The translations under genes were made by a program, and so were the position numbers. 64,000 nt of DNA from Pontibacter anaerobius. GTDB taxonomy: Bacteria > Bacteroidota > Bacteroidia > Cytophagales > Hymenobacteraceae. This document shows positions 1-10,156 of this stretch, piece after piece. A model generated the notes under the pieces. That model was given only the letters and a program-made list of their open reading frames with translations. It was not told the origin of the DNA and did not search any database. The first letter of the stretch is position 1; each line of letters begins with the position of its first letter. Location of the stretch: the NCBI RefSeq assembly GCF_026241195.1, contig NZ_JAPFQO010000003.1, positions 62,001 through 126,000 of the forward strand, written 5' to 3'.

Positions 1-227
1 ACCACAATGCTATTCTCAACTATAAAATCAGCTCTTCTGCTTCCTACCTCTGCCCCATCATAGTAGATAACCTGCTCCTTTTCCCTTTCAAAGCTAAGTG
101 CAGCTTTTGCAAGTTCAATAGCCAAGCACCGTTGGTAAATCACTTCCTGAAATCCGCTTCCAAGCGTATTATGTACTTTCATAGCACATCCAATAATTCT
201 ATATGTTATCTCTTCCAGTTGGATCAT
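1..227 (-). CDS. GxxExxY family protein, C-terminus cut by window edge
   Basis: Reading the minus strand from the ATG at 225-227 gives an open frame to the window edge (75 codons). It begins MIQLEEITYRIIGCAMKVHN and continues with a GSGFQEVIYQ stretch and a region ending SRRADFIVEN. The spacing Gly-x-x-(Glu/Met)-x-x-His, the GxGFxExxYxxAL-like block and the later ADF are typical of the GxxExxY family, a small PD-(D/E)XK-like family of unknown role common in Bacteroidota. The function is not established. About 50 C-terminal residues are missing because the gene runs off the window. Confidence 0.8.
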   Translation of the reverse strand, partial: MIQLEEITYRIIGCAMKVHNTLGSGFQEVIYQRCLAIELAKAALSFEREKEQVIYYDGAEVGSRRADFIVENSIV

Positions 228-309
228 GTACTTCTAAATTCTAAAATCCTTAAAGTTTACTCATGCTGAGCAAATCCTGTCCATCCTTCTCCATCCTGCA
301 AATCCTGAT

Positions 310-993
310 TTAGATGTCCTTCTTAAACACCGCCGCATAATGGTCTGCCAATCTGGTGGGTTCGGGCAGTTTATACTTGGTGGCGCAGTTCAAGGCGATT
401 TCTGTGGCTGATTCCAGGTCCATGAGGTGGCCGGGGGAGACAAAGACGGGTATTACGTTGTCTTTGGTGCGAAGCACGTTGGCGATGATCTCGCCTTTAT
501 ACTCCAGCGGTGAGAAGGAGCCTTTGGTAGGAGCCGGCTCTTTATATTTGCCCACGAGCACTTTTTTAGCCACACCGATGGTGGGTTTCTCCAGGTGCAG
601 ACCCAGGTGCGTGGCAATACCCAGGCGGCGCGGGTGCGAGATACCGTGGCCGTCCACCATGATCAGGTCGGGCTTTTGCTGTAATTTCTTGTAAGCTTCT
701 ATGAGGTTGGGCGCCTCGCGGAAGGCCAGGAAGCCGGGGATATAAGGCAGTTCCACAGGGCCATGGTGCCATACTTTCTCCACCACCTCCAGTTCGGGAT
801 AAGTCAGAAGTATAAACGCGGAAAGGATAGTATCCTCACCTATAAAAGAAGAATCGCAGCCAGCGATCAGTTTCAGGTCGAAGTCAGGTTTTTGTATGAT
901 GATGCGCTGCTGCATCACCTTTTGTTGCTCCGTAAGTCGGGCAAGTATAGCCGGGTCGGGTGCCGGGTGATCAAAGCGTCGGTAGTAGGCCAT
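310..993 (-). CDS. nfi: Endonuclease V (deoxyinosine 3' endonuclease)
   Basis: Endonuclease V cuts DNA one phosphodiester 3' of deoxyinosine, starting repair of deaminated adenine. The 227-aa length is normal for the family. The signature blocks are present: PYIPGFLAFRE (about 83-93) and VDGHGISHPRRLGIATHLG (about 113-131). The three metal-binding acids fall at Asp47, Glu93 and Asp114, spaced as Asp43, Glu89 and Asp110 of the Thermotoga enzyme. The first block reads CDSSF rather than the usual DVSY, a tolerated variant. It acts in the cytoplasm. It appears to be a single gene; the neighbours do not suggest an operon. Confidence 0.95.
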   Translation of the reverse strand: MAYYRRFDHPAPDPAILARLTEQQKVMQQRIIIQKPDFDLKLIAGCDSSFIGEDTILSAFILLTYPELEVVEKVWHHGPVELPYIPGFLAFREAPNLIEAYKKLQQKPDLIMVDGHGISHPRRLGIATHLGLHLEKPTIGVAKKVLVGKYKEPAPTKGSFSPLEYKGEIIANVLRTKDNVIPVFVSPGHLMDLESATEIALNCATKYKLPEPTRLADHYAAVFKKDI

Positions 994-1158
994 AGTGGTG
1001 TTAGAGGGTTAGCGAATTTAGGAGTTAGAGAATCATTAGAGGAAAAGAATGGTTGAACCTTCCATTCGTGATTGATGCATACGTTTTATCCCACTAGTAC
1101 GGCAATAGCTGCAAAAGCTTTCTAAAATATCCACCTAAACTCTCTGACCCTCTAACTA

Positions 1159-1830
1159 CTAAGCGCTGCAGGGCACGCGGAGATCGGCGAAGAGGAGAAG
1201 CCAGCGGCCGTTGCGGTAACCGAAATGGAAGCGATAGGCGGTGCCGGTGTGCAGCACCGTTGCCTGTACCTGCCTTTGCAGTTCCTGCACCTGCGCTTCC
1301 TGTTGCTTTGTTAGCTCGGCATACTGCCATATATCGGTGTTCTGAAAATCAGAAGTGATGAAAGTATAAAAGCAGCCGTCTTCAGCAAAGCCTGTGGCCC
1401 CTCCGTCCATGTCGGCACAGTCGAACGCCGGGAACTCCTCTCGCTGCTGCAGGGCGCATTGTTTTACCTGCTGGTTTATACTTGTAAAAGGCAGCTGCTG
1501 GTACTCCCGTTTCACCTCCTGTACACTTGTAAAATGGCTGTAGGCAGGCATAGCCCCCGGCTGTTCAATTAACCAAAACCCCTGCGCAGCATCCACAAAG
1601 GTGTTCAGCGCTGCCGTGTCTGCGGCCTGTAGGGCACTGAAGAAACGGTTAAAGGCACCCGGAAACGCCGCTGTGTCGGGAGCAGCAGGTGTAGCTGTGC
1701 CCTGTGGTTCCTCCTCCTGCAACTCTTTTACCGAGTCAATCCGCTCGTTGCCCAATGTGCTGTTACGCCCATCGGGGCCACAGGAAGTAAGTATAAGCAG
1801 CAGGCTAAGTACAGATAAAGTATAACGCAT
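1159..1830 (-). CDS. Hypothetical lipoprotein
   Basis: The start was set at the ATG at 1828-1830 because it places a clean lipoprotein signal at the N-terminus: MRYTLSVLSLLLILTSCGPD, with lipobox LTSC. An in-frame ATG eight codons upstream would spoil the signal. The mature part is about 200 residues, begins with an acidic, Thr/Ala-rich linker and continues as a soluble domain with several Cys (KQCALQQ, FDCADMDG, VPCSA at the very end). I do not recognise a family. It is predicted to sit on the outer or inner membrane, facing the periplasm. Confidence 0.7.
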   Translation of the reverse strand: MRYTLSVLSLLLILTSCGPDGRNSTLGNERIDSVKELQEEEPQGTATPAAPDTAAFPGAFNRFFSALQAADTAALNTFVDAAQGFWLIEQPGAMPAYSHFTSVQEVKREYQQLPFTSINQQVKQCALQQREEFPAFDCADMDGGATGFAEDGCFYTFITSDFQNTDIWQYAELTKQQEAQVQELQRQVQATVLHTGTAYRFHFGYRNGRWLLLFADLRVPCSA

Positions 1831-1965
1831 GGTACAAATGGTTGCTTCATGCACAGATACGATAGTAGGCGGCTTTGGAGTTATACTTCTGAACTTTGAA
1901 AATAGGGGATCGTACTGCTAAGTATACAGTTGGTCAGGTTTTTACATAACTATACCCCGCAGGCT

Positions 1966-2649
1966 ATGGCAAACTATACTTTCAATGACAGTGTCCGGAT
2001 TGAGCTGAAGGACGCTACACTTATCGGCGATCTGATCATACCGGAGAACGCCGCAGGGCTCATCGTATTCTCGCACGGGAGCGGCAGTAGCCGCCTCAGC
2101 ACCCGGAACCGCTTTGTGGCGGAGCAACTGCAACGGGCCGGCTTTGCCACCCTGCTTTTCGACCTGCTAACAGAGGAGGAGGACCAGGAATACAGTAACC
2201 GCTTCGATATTCCAAAAATCACCCGCCGCCTGATTGACACTACCTACTGGATACAAAAAGACCCGCGTACACAGAACTTCAACATCGGTTTATTTGGCGC
2301 CAGCACCGGGGCCGCCTCCGCCATCGGGGCCGCTGCCGCCGAGGGTCCGGATATAATAAAGGCGGTGGTAAGCCGCGGTGGCCGACCTGATCTGGCGCAT
2401 GCCGTAATACCCGACCTGCAGGTGCCTACACTGCTGATTGTAGGTGGCAAGGATACCGAAGTACTGGACCTGAACAAACAGGCGCAGGACCTGATGCAGT
2501 GTATTAAAGACCTGGAGATAGTGCCGGATGCCACGCACTTGTTTGAGGAGCCGGGAGCCTTGGAGATGGTGGCCCAACTGGCTGCTGACTGGTTCCGCAA
2601 GTATGTGAAGCCAGACAAACAGCAGCCCTTGCACCAAAACAGGCCATAG
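1966..2649 (+). CDS. Alpha/beta hydrolase (dienelactone hydrolase-like)
   Basis: The start was set at the ATG at 1966 (MANYTFNDSV); a longer frame from 1930 has a non-native-looking extension. The protein has an HGSGSS oxyanion block, a nucleophile elbow GASTGAAS (Ser113 from this start), an acid in the strand LLIVGGKDTEV and a His in DATHLFEE, completing a Ser-Asp-His triad. There is no signal peptide, so it is cytoplasmic. The substrate is unknown. The next gene on the same strand encodes a phosphoribosyltransferase. In other bacteria these two families are often adjacent or fused, so the pairing is probably functional. Confidence 0.85.
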   Translation: MANYTFNDSVRIELKDATLIGDLIIPENAAGLIVFSHGSGSSRLSTRNRFVAEQLQRAGFATLLFDLLTEEEDQEYSNRFDIPKITRRLIDTTYWIQKDPRTQNFNIGLFGASTGAASAIGAAAAEGPDIIKAVVSRGGRPDLAHAVIPDLQVPTLLIVGGKDTEVLDLNKQAQDLMQCIKDLEIVPDATHLFEEPGALEMVAQLAADWFRKYVKPDKQQPLHQNRP

Positions 2650-2681
2650 GATAATTGTGGCTGAGCGAATGGATGAATTCA

Positions 2682-2746
2682 GGTATGCCTCCAGTAGCTT
2701 TTAAAGTATGGAGCCTGGGTTCCTGCTTTAGAAAGTAAGGCATACC
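2682..2746. repeat. Inverted repeat between hydrolase and phosphoribosyltransferase
   Basis: GGTATGCCT at 2682-2690 is repeated as AGGCATACC at 2738-2746, with 9-bp perfect arms and a 47-nt interval. No T-run follows, so it is unlikely to be a simple terminator. Its role is unknown. Confidence 0.4.
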
Positions 2747-2847
2747 CATTCAAGAAAGTATAGGCCGGAGATGCCCTTGAATCCATTTCCGAACGTACTT
2801 CATTTATTCGCACATTCACTTAAGCACTCATTCAAAATAGATTTGCC

Positions 2848-3474
2848 ATGGACATGATCCGAAACAGGGCTGAGGCTGCTGAACTGCTGGCTGAGCGACT
2901 GCAAAAGTATAAAGGCGAGCAGGGCGTGGTGCTGGCCATACCCCGTGGCGGCGTGCCGGTGGCGGCCCCTATCGCCAAAAAGCTGGGCATGCCTTTGGAG
3001 GTAACGGTCTCCAAAAAGATCGGCCACCCCCTGAACCCGGAGTTCGCCATCGGGGCCGTAAGTATGGACAGCGTGAGCTACGACAAGCGCGCCGATGTGC
3101 CGGAGAACTACATCGAGGCCGAGGTGCAGCGCATCCGTCAGGGCATGCAGCAGAAGTATAAACGCTTCATGGGCAACCGCCAGCACATCCCTTTCAAAGA
3201 CCGTGTGGTGATCATTGTAGACGATGGCATTGCTACTGGTAAAACCCTGGAGGCCACCGTAAACCTGGTAAAGAAGGAGCACCCGCGCAAAATTGTGGTA
3301 GCTGTACCCGTTGCGCCACCCGAGGCCGCCGATCGTTTTTCAGGCATGGTAGATGATTTCGTGTGCCTGCTCACGCCACCCTTCTTCCAGGCGGTGGGGC
3401 AATTTTATGAAGAGTTTACACAGACCTCAGATGAGGAAGTGATACAGTTGCTGCAGGACCAGGACAAAGTATAA
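2848..3474 (+). CDS. Phosphoribosyltransferase
   Basis: This is a type I phosphoribosyltransferase fold. The PRPP-binding motif VVIIVDDGIATGKT lies at about residues 120-133, and the pyrophosphate loop is in IPRGGVPVAAPIA near the N-terminus. At 208 aa it matches the family found beside dienelactone-like hydrolases. The acceptor base is not predictable. A TAnnTTTG-like box (TAGATTTG, 2838-2845) lies only 2 nt before this ATG. If it is used, transcription would start near the second in-frame ATG at 2854 and the message would be nearly leaderless. Its stop codon abuts the stop of the convergent gene with no bases between. Confidence 0.9.
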   Translation: MDMIRNRAEAAELLAERLQKYKGEQGVVLAIPRGGVPVAAPIAKKLGMPLEVTVSKKIGHPLNPEFAIGAVSMDSVSYDKRADVPENYIEAEVQRIRQGMQQKYKRFMGNRQHIPFKDRVVIIVDDGIATGKTLEATVNLVKKEHPRKIVVAVPVAPPEAADRFSGMVDDFVCLLTPPFFQAVGQFYEEFTQTSDEEVIQLLQDQDKV

Positions 3475-4815
3475 CTACTGCTCCACCACAAACTCCGTCT
3501 GGTATACTTCGTTGCCGGCGGCTACGCGCACCAGGTATAGGCCAGCCCCATGCAATTGCTCCGTAAAGATGCGTGTCCGGAAAGCACCATTGATGCCCTG
3601 CACGTTTTCCATGCTATGCACCAGCTTTCCCTCCGAAGTATAAATATGCACATGAGCCTCATCCGTGGACGTGTGGTGCTGCAGGTGCAGTGTAATGTTT
3701 TGGCCTCTGCTGCTGGTCGGGAAAACCTGTAGCACTTGCTCCCGCTCCTGTACCTGTACCTGGGCTACCTTTGAGAAACTGCTCGTGCCATCCGTATCCA
3801 CCTGCTTTAGCCTGTAGTACAGCGTGCCGGACATGGCAGCAGAGTCGGTGAAAGTATAGTTTTGTGCCACCACAGTAGTGCCAGAGCCTTTTACCTGGCC
3901 GATTGGTTGGAAATCCTTTCCGCTCTGGGAGCGCTGCACCTCAAAGTAGGCGTTGTTTGTCTCCGAGGCTGTTTGCCACTCCAGCAGTACCTGGCCCTGT
4001 GTGTTAGTGCGCGCACCGAAGGCAGTTAGTTCTACGGGGAGCGGCGTGATAACCTCCGACATGATGGCATCGAACCAGCGCTGGGCCATTTTCTCCTCGC
4101 CGCTGGTGTTCGGGTGTATGCCGTCCCAGGTGTCAACCCCGGGCGTCGGATCAAAGTCTGAGAACTGGTCTACCACTATAACCGGCGATTGCAGCGTGTT
4201 GAGCCGTTCGGCCAGGGGCGGGATCTGGGCGTTGAACTCGTTCAGCCGGTTAATCGTGTTCGGCCCTACATTATTATAGTTCATCGGGATCAGTTGGGCC
4301 AGGAGTACTGTAACATCCGGGTTCGTTTTCCTGATTTCCCGTACTATTTCCTCCAGTTCTTCTATCGTTTCTGCTACCGGCTGCTCCTGCATCACATCGT
4401 TTGAGCCCAGGTGCAGCAGCACAAGGTCCGGGGAGTAGCCACGCAGCCACTCCTTTAAACGCCCTGCCTGCCGCTGGTCATCTCTGCCGTTCAGTATTTC
4501 GTCGGCGCGCCAGCCCCAGTGCCCCTCGTTTCGGTTCGTGAAAGTCTGCCCCTTGTATACTTCTCCTTTCACAGATGGTGGCCCGTCTCTGTTGACATCA
4601 TGCGAGCCCACCAGTTCCACCTCCACTTCGGCATCAACAAGTTTTTTCCATAGCCTGTACTTATAACCCGGATACTCCTGATTGCCCTGCGTAATAGAGT
4701 TACCCAAAGTCATGACTTTTAGCTGAGCAGCGGCCGGTAAAGTAGAAACAACAAAAAGAAAAAGGAGTAGGAAGCGTAGTATCCGTAGGTAAAGCAAAGT
4801 ATAAATTGTACTCAT
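3475..4815 (-). CDS. Secreted SGNH/GDSL hydrolase with T9SS type A sorting domain
   Basis: An N-terminal signal peptide ends near residue 30 (PAAAQ). The SGNH catalytic blocks follow: block I TLGNSIT (Ser40), Gly in GHWGWRADE (block II, near residue 100), block III LGSND (Asn139) and block V DGIHPN (Asp231, His234). This esterase-type domain ends near residue 250. It is followed by an Ig/fibronectin-like region (VELTAFGARTNTQGQVLLEW onward) and a C-terminal type IX secretion sorting domain (VFPTSSRGQ to the end). It should be exported and released or anchored at the cell surface. The substrate is probably an acetylated or esterified glycan, by family only. Confidence 0.92.
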   Translation of the reverse strand: MSTIYTLLYLRILRFLLLFLFVVSTLPAAAQLKVMTLGNSITQGNQEYPGYKYRLWKKLVDAEVEVELVGSHDVNRDGPPSVKGEVYKGQTFTNRNEGHWGWRADEILNGRDDQRQAGRLKEWLRGYSPDLVLLHLGSNDVMQEQPVAETIEELEEIVREIRKTNPDVTVLLAQLIPMNYNNVGPNTINRLNEFNAQIPPLAERLNTLQSPVIVVDQFSDFDPTPGVDTWDGIHPNTSGEEKMAQRWFDAIMSEVITPLPVELTAFGARTNTQGQVLLEWQTASETNNAYFEVQRSQSGKDFQPIGQVKGSGTTVVAQNYTFTDSAAMSGTLYYRLKQVDTDGTSSFSKVAQVQVQEREQVLQVFPTSSRGQNITLHLQHHTSTDEAHVHIYTSEGKLVHSMENVQGINGAFRTRIFTEQLHGAGLYLVRVAAGNEVYQTEFVVEQ

Positions 4816-7454
<2,639 letters not shown>

Positions 7455-7470
7455 GCTGAAGTATAAAGTA

Positions 7471-7512
7471 TAAAAATGAAAGGCTGCCTGATCAGGCAGC
7501 CTTTCATTTTTA
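7471..7512. terminator. Perfect 42-bp palindromic terminator, bidirectional
   Basis: The 20-bp arms 7471-7490 and 7493-7512 are exactly complementary, with AT in the centre, and the outer parts are A-rich and T-rich. It terminates icd and, read on the other strand, the convergent lipoprotein gene. Confidence 0.9.
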
Positions 7513-7528
7513 TATAGTGGAAAATAAC

Positions 7529-8023
7529 TTATTGCACTTGCAAGCAAGTCTTAATATTCCATTGTCTGCCCTGTTTGTCCTTAATAATGATCTGTGCAGT
7601 TTCCATAAAGTCTTCGCCTTTTTCCTCTACAGTATCGATAGGGTAACCAATAAAATGATTTGTGAAATATAATAGTTTATAATGATTCTCTCTTATTTTG
7701 CGCACCATTATAATTAGACCTGGTATTTTTTCTTTTCTCTTTGACAAACCTCCTTCTTTGAAGGTAAGCTCATCAATTAGTTTAGATTCCAAAGTACGAT
7801 TTAGGTTTGTATCAGCGCTTGAAAGAAATAACTCCATACGACCTGTAGACAATTCGTTTGTTTTAGGGTGTAGGATGCTGATGCTATCAATACAAGTTAT
7901 TTTGTTATCTGATTCTATAGTATCTTTAGCGGTTCCACTAATTTCTCCATTCTCTTTAGTCCTACAACACGATAAAGAGAATAATAAAACAATCAGTTGA
8001 GGAAGGGATTGAAAAAGTCTCAT
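7529..8023 (-). CDS. Hypothetical lipoprotein
   Basis: This 164-aa protein has a lipoprotein signal (MRLFQSLPQLIVLLFSLSCC). The lipobox is LSCC or LLFSLSC. The mature part is polar and Lys/Glu-rich and carries no family mark I recognise. The coding sequence is clearly more AT-rich than its neighbours. It shares the palindromic terminator with icd on the opposite strand. Confidence 0.65.
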   Translation of the reverse strand: MRLFQSLPQLIVLLFSLSCCRTKENGEISGTAKDTIESDNKITCIDSISILHPKTNELSTGRMELFLSSADTNLNRTLESKLIDELTFKEGGLSKRKEKIPGLIIMVRKIRENHYKLLYFTNHFIGYPIDTVEEKGEDFMETAQIIIKDKQGRQWNIKTCLQVQ

Positions 8024-8091
8024 GCGGCTAATGCTAGTGAAGTAATATAGTAATTATCTTCTTATGCCTCAAGGTTAGTGTGAGCGCCTCA

Positions 8092-8238
8092 CATGCCGCA
8101 AGTTTAGCGCGAGCGCAACTTGTGGCTTTCCATGAGGCCAGTTTGTAACTGGCGTAAACCACAAACTATACTTTCGGCAGTTGCAAACTGCCGCCAAGTA
8201 ATACCACCAGTTCCCGCTTCGCTCAAACTGGCGGTATG
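8092..8238 (+). repeat. Left 147-bp terminal inverted repeat of RAYT element (four REP-like palindromes)
   Basis: This block is repeated in inverse orientation at 8804-8950, with about 137 of 147 positions identical by eye. It contains four imperfect palindromes whose arms end in AGTT/AACT: one with arms CAAGTT/AACTTG, one with GCCAGTT/AACTGGC, one with CGGCAGTT/AACTGCCG, and one with CCAGTT/AACTGG. It ends 15 bp before the transposase start codon. Confidence 0.9.
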
Positions 8239-8253
8239 TTCGTATAGTATGCC

Positions 8254-8802
8254 ATGAGCCGGAACTATAAGATCAGCGATCAAAGTAAACTGCACTTCAT
8301 CTCATTTTCGACCGTAAACTGGATAGATGTTTTTACCAGACCTGCCTACAAAGACATTGTTGTTGAAAGCCTGAATTACTGCGTTAAAAACAAAGGACTT
8401 AAAGTATATGCCTGGTGCATTATGTCGAATCATGTGCATTTGATCATCGGCTCTGAGACAGAAAACCAATCTGGCATTATCCGGGACTTGAAAAAGCATA
8501 CTTCCAAAACTATAATTAAAGCCATCTCTGATAACCTGCAGGAAAGCCGCAAAGAATGGATGCTTTGGATGTTTGAGCGGGCAGGCAAGCTCAATAGCAA
8601 TAATGAAACTTGCCAGTTCTGGCAGCAGCACAATCAGCCTATCGAACTCAATTCAAACTTCCTGATGGATCAGAAGTTAAATTATATTCACAATAACCCT
8701 GTTGAAGCTGGTTTTGTGTACGAGGCGCAGGATTATCCTTACAGTAGTGCCATAGACTATGCAGGAGGAAAGGGAATGGCGGAAATCATGCTTCTCAGCT
8801 AA
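8254..8802 (+). CDS. REP-associated tyrosine transposase (RAYT, IS200-like Y1 fold)
   Basis: A 182-aa single-strand nuclease of the TnpA_REP family. The HUH motif is NHVHLI (His60, His62). The candidate catalytic tyrosine is Tyr144 in KLNYIHNNPVEAGFV, followed by YPYSSA, both typical of RAYTs. Such proteins bind and cut REP palindromes and are usually domesticated rather than freely mobile. The gene lies exactly between two 147-bp inverted copies of a block of REP-like palindromes, its expected substrate. It starts just after the left repeat and stops 1 bp before the right one. The reading frame is intact, so it may be active. Confidence 0.93.
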   Translation: MSRNYKISDQSKLHFISFSTVNWIDVFTRPAYKDIVVESLNYCVKNKGLKVYAWCIMSNHVHLIIGSETENQSGIIRDLKKHTSKTIIKAISDNLQESRKEWMLWMFERAGKLNSNNETCQFWQQHNQPIELNSNFLMDQKLNYIHNNPVEAGFVYEAQDYPYSSAIDYAGGKGMAEIMLLS

Positions 8803-8803
8803 C

Positions 8804-8950
8804 CATACCGCCAGTTTGAGCGAAGCGGTAACTGGTGGTAGAAAGTAGGGCCAGTTTGCAACTGCCGAAAGTATAGTTTGTGGTTTATGCCAGTTACAAA
8901 CTGGCCTCATGGAAAGCCACAAGTTGCGCTCACGCTAAACTTGCGGCATG
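8804..8950 (-). repeat. Right 147-bp terminal inverted repeat of RAYT element
   Basis: This is the inverse copy of 8092-8238 and has the same length. Of about ten differences, seven fall in one 12-bp stretch that breaks the third palindrome. The other palindromes keep their symmetry. Confidence 0.9.
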
Positions 8951-9013
8951 AACAGGGCAACCTGCAACCTTTCCCGCAAAAGCCGGTTACAAATCAGAAC
9001 TAAACATGCAGCT

Positions 9014-9931
9014 ATGGAAATAAACGATACATCCGGTTCGCAACAGGCAACGATAGTGCTGGCGGGTGCCACCGGTGATTTAGGCGGGCGCATTGCGCGG
9101 TCTTTGCTGGATAAAGGTGCCACAGTCAGGGTATTGGTGCGTAGCCAAAGCGACAACGAGAAGGTAAACGCCCTGCGAGAGGCTGGGGCTACTGTTGTAG
9201 AGGTGGACTTCCATAACGCTGCTGAACTCACGAGAGCCTGCGAAGGAGCTTCCTGCGTGGTCTCGGCTTTGTCGGGCTTGCATTATGTGATGGTTGGCAT
9301 TCAGTACCTCTTGTTACAAGCTGCTGTGGCGGCTGGTGTGCCCCGTTTTATCCCTTCCGACTTTGCGATTGACTTCACCAAGCTACCTTATGGCATTAAC
9401 CGCAACCTGGACTTCCGGAAGCACTTTAAGGACCGACTAGACAATGCGCCTATCGCTGCCACTTCCATACTTAACGGCATGTTCTCGGACTTGCTTACCG
9501 GGCAGGCGCCCATTGTGCTCTTCCCAATAAAACGGGTTATGTACTACGGCAACCCTAACCAGCTCATGGATTTCACGACTATCCAGAACACAGCCGATTA
9601 TACTGCCGCCGCAGCTCTTGACCCCTCCACGCCGCGCTACCTGCGCATTGCCGGGGATGTGCTAGATGCCCAAGGGCTATGTGCGGCAGCCAGCAAAGCC
9701 ACCGGAGAAGGGTTTAAACTGCTGCGGGTTAGTGGATTAGGACTGCTGAATACTATCATCAAGATCACAAAAACCCTTACCCCTGCGAGCAACGAAGTCT
9801 TTCCCGCCTGGCAGGGGATGCAGTACATGCGCGACATGTTCAGCGGGTTGTCAAAGCTGGATCCGCTGGATAATAATCGCTATCCCGAGATAAAGTGGAC
9901 GAGTGTTGCTGAGGTACTGAAGAATCGCTAG
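9014..9931 (+). CDS. NmrA-like / isoflavone reductase-like NAD(P)-binding protein
   Basis: This is an atypical short-chain dehydrogenase of the NmrA group. The N-terminal Rossmann motif is VLAGATGDLGGRIA, followed by VRVLVRSQS for cofactor phosphate contact and FIPSDFAIDF. It may be a redox enzyme or an NAD(P)-sensing regulator; the substrate is unknown. The start was set at the ATG at 9014 (MEINDTSGSQ). An in-frame ATG at 8948 would place the first codons inside the right RAYT repeat, so the native start is very likely the downstream one. There is no signal peptide. It stands alone as a transcription unit. Confidence 0.85.
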   Translation: MEINDTSGSQQATIVLAGATGDLGGRIARSLLDKGATVRVLVRSQSDNEKVNALREAGATVVEVDFHNAAELTRACEGASCVVSALSGLHYVMVGIQYLLLQAAVAAGVPRFIPSDFAIDFTKLPYGINRNLDFRKHFKDRLDNAPIAATSILNGMFSDLLTGQAPIVLFPIKRVMYYGNPNQLMDFTTIQNTADYTAAAALDPSTPRYLRIAGDVLDAQGLCAAASKATGEGFKLLRVSGLGLLNTIIKITKTLTPASNEVFPAWQGMQYMRDMFSGLSKLDPLDNNRYPEIKWTSVAEVLKNR

Positions 9932-9980
9932 AATTTATATTTACACATCCAATCTTACGCTTGCTCCTTCAAGCTCTCCC

Positions 9981-10068
9981 GCTGGCGCGAGCTTGTAGCT
10001 CGTGCCTAACTTCCAAAACTATACTATATCCTATTTAGCTGAAGTATGAGCTACAAGCTCGCACTAGC
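9981..10068. repeat. REP-like inverted repeat downstream of NmrA-like gene
   Basis: The segment 9981-10001 is matched by its reverse complement at 10048-10068. The inner 15 bp (9987-10001 and 10048-10062) are perfect and the outer 6 bp partial. It resembles the RAYT-linked palindromes in size and placement, but the arm sequence differs. Confidence 0.6.
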
Positions 10069-10080
10069 AAAGGCCGATAA

Positions 10081-10118
10081 AGCAAAAGGGGCAGCCTAAC
10101 TTGGCTGCCCCTTTTGCT
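10081..10118. terminator. Hairpin terminator after M16 peptidase gene
   Basis: The 16-bp arms (10081-10096 and 10103-10118) are perfect with a 6-nt loop, and A/T runs lie within the arm ends. It can serve the M16 gene on the minus strand and the NmrA-like gene on the plus strand. Confidence 0.8.
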
Positions 10119-10125
10119 ATCGTAG

Positions 10126-10145
10126 AGACGCAATATTTTGCGTCT
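10126..10145. repeat. Small GACGCAA inverted repeat
   Basis: AGACGCAA and TTGCGTCT flank a 4-nt loop. From memory, palindromes of this kind are scattered in Cytophagales genomes; I could not check that here. Confidence 0.5.
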
Positions 10146-10156
10146 AAAATCTATAC

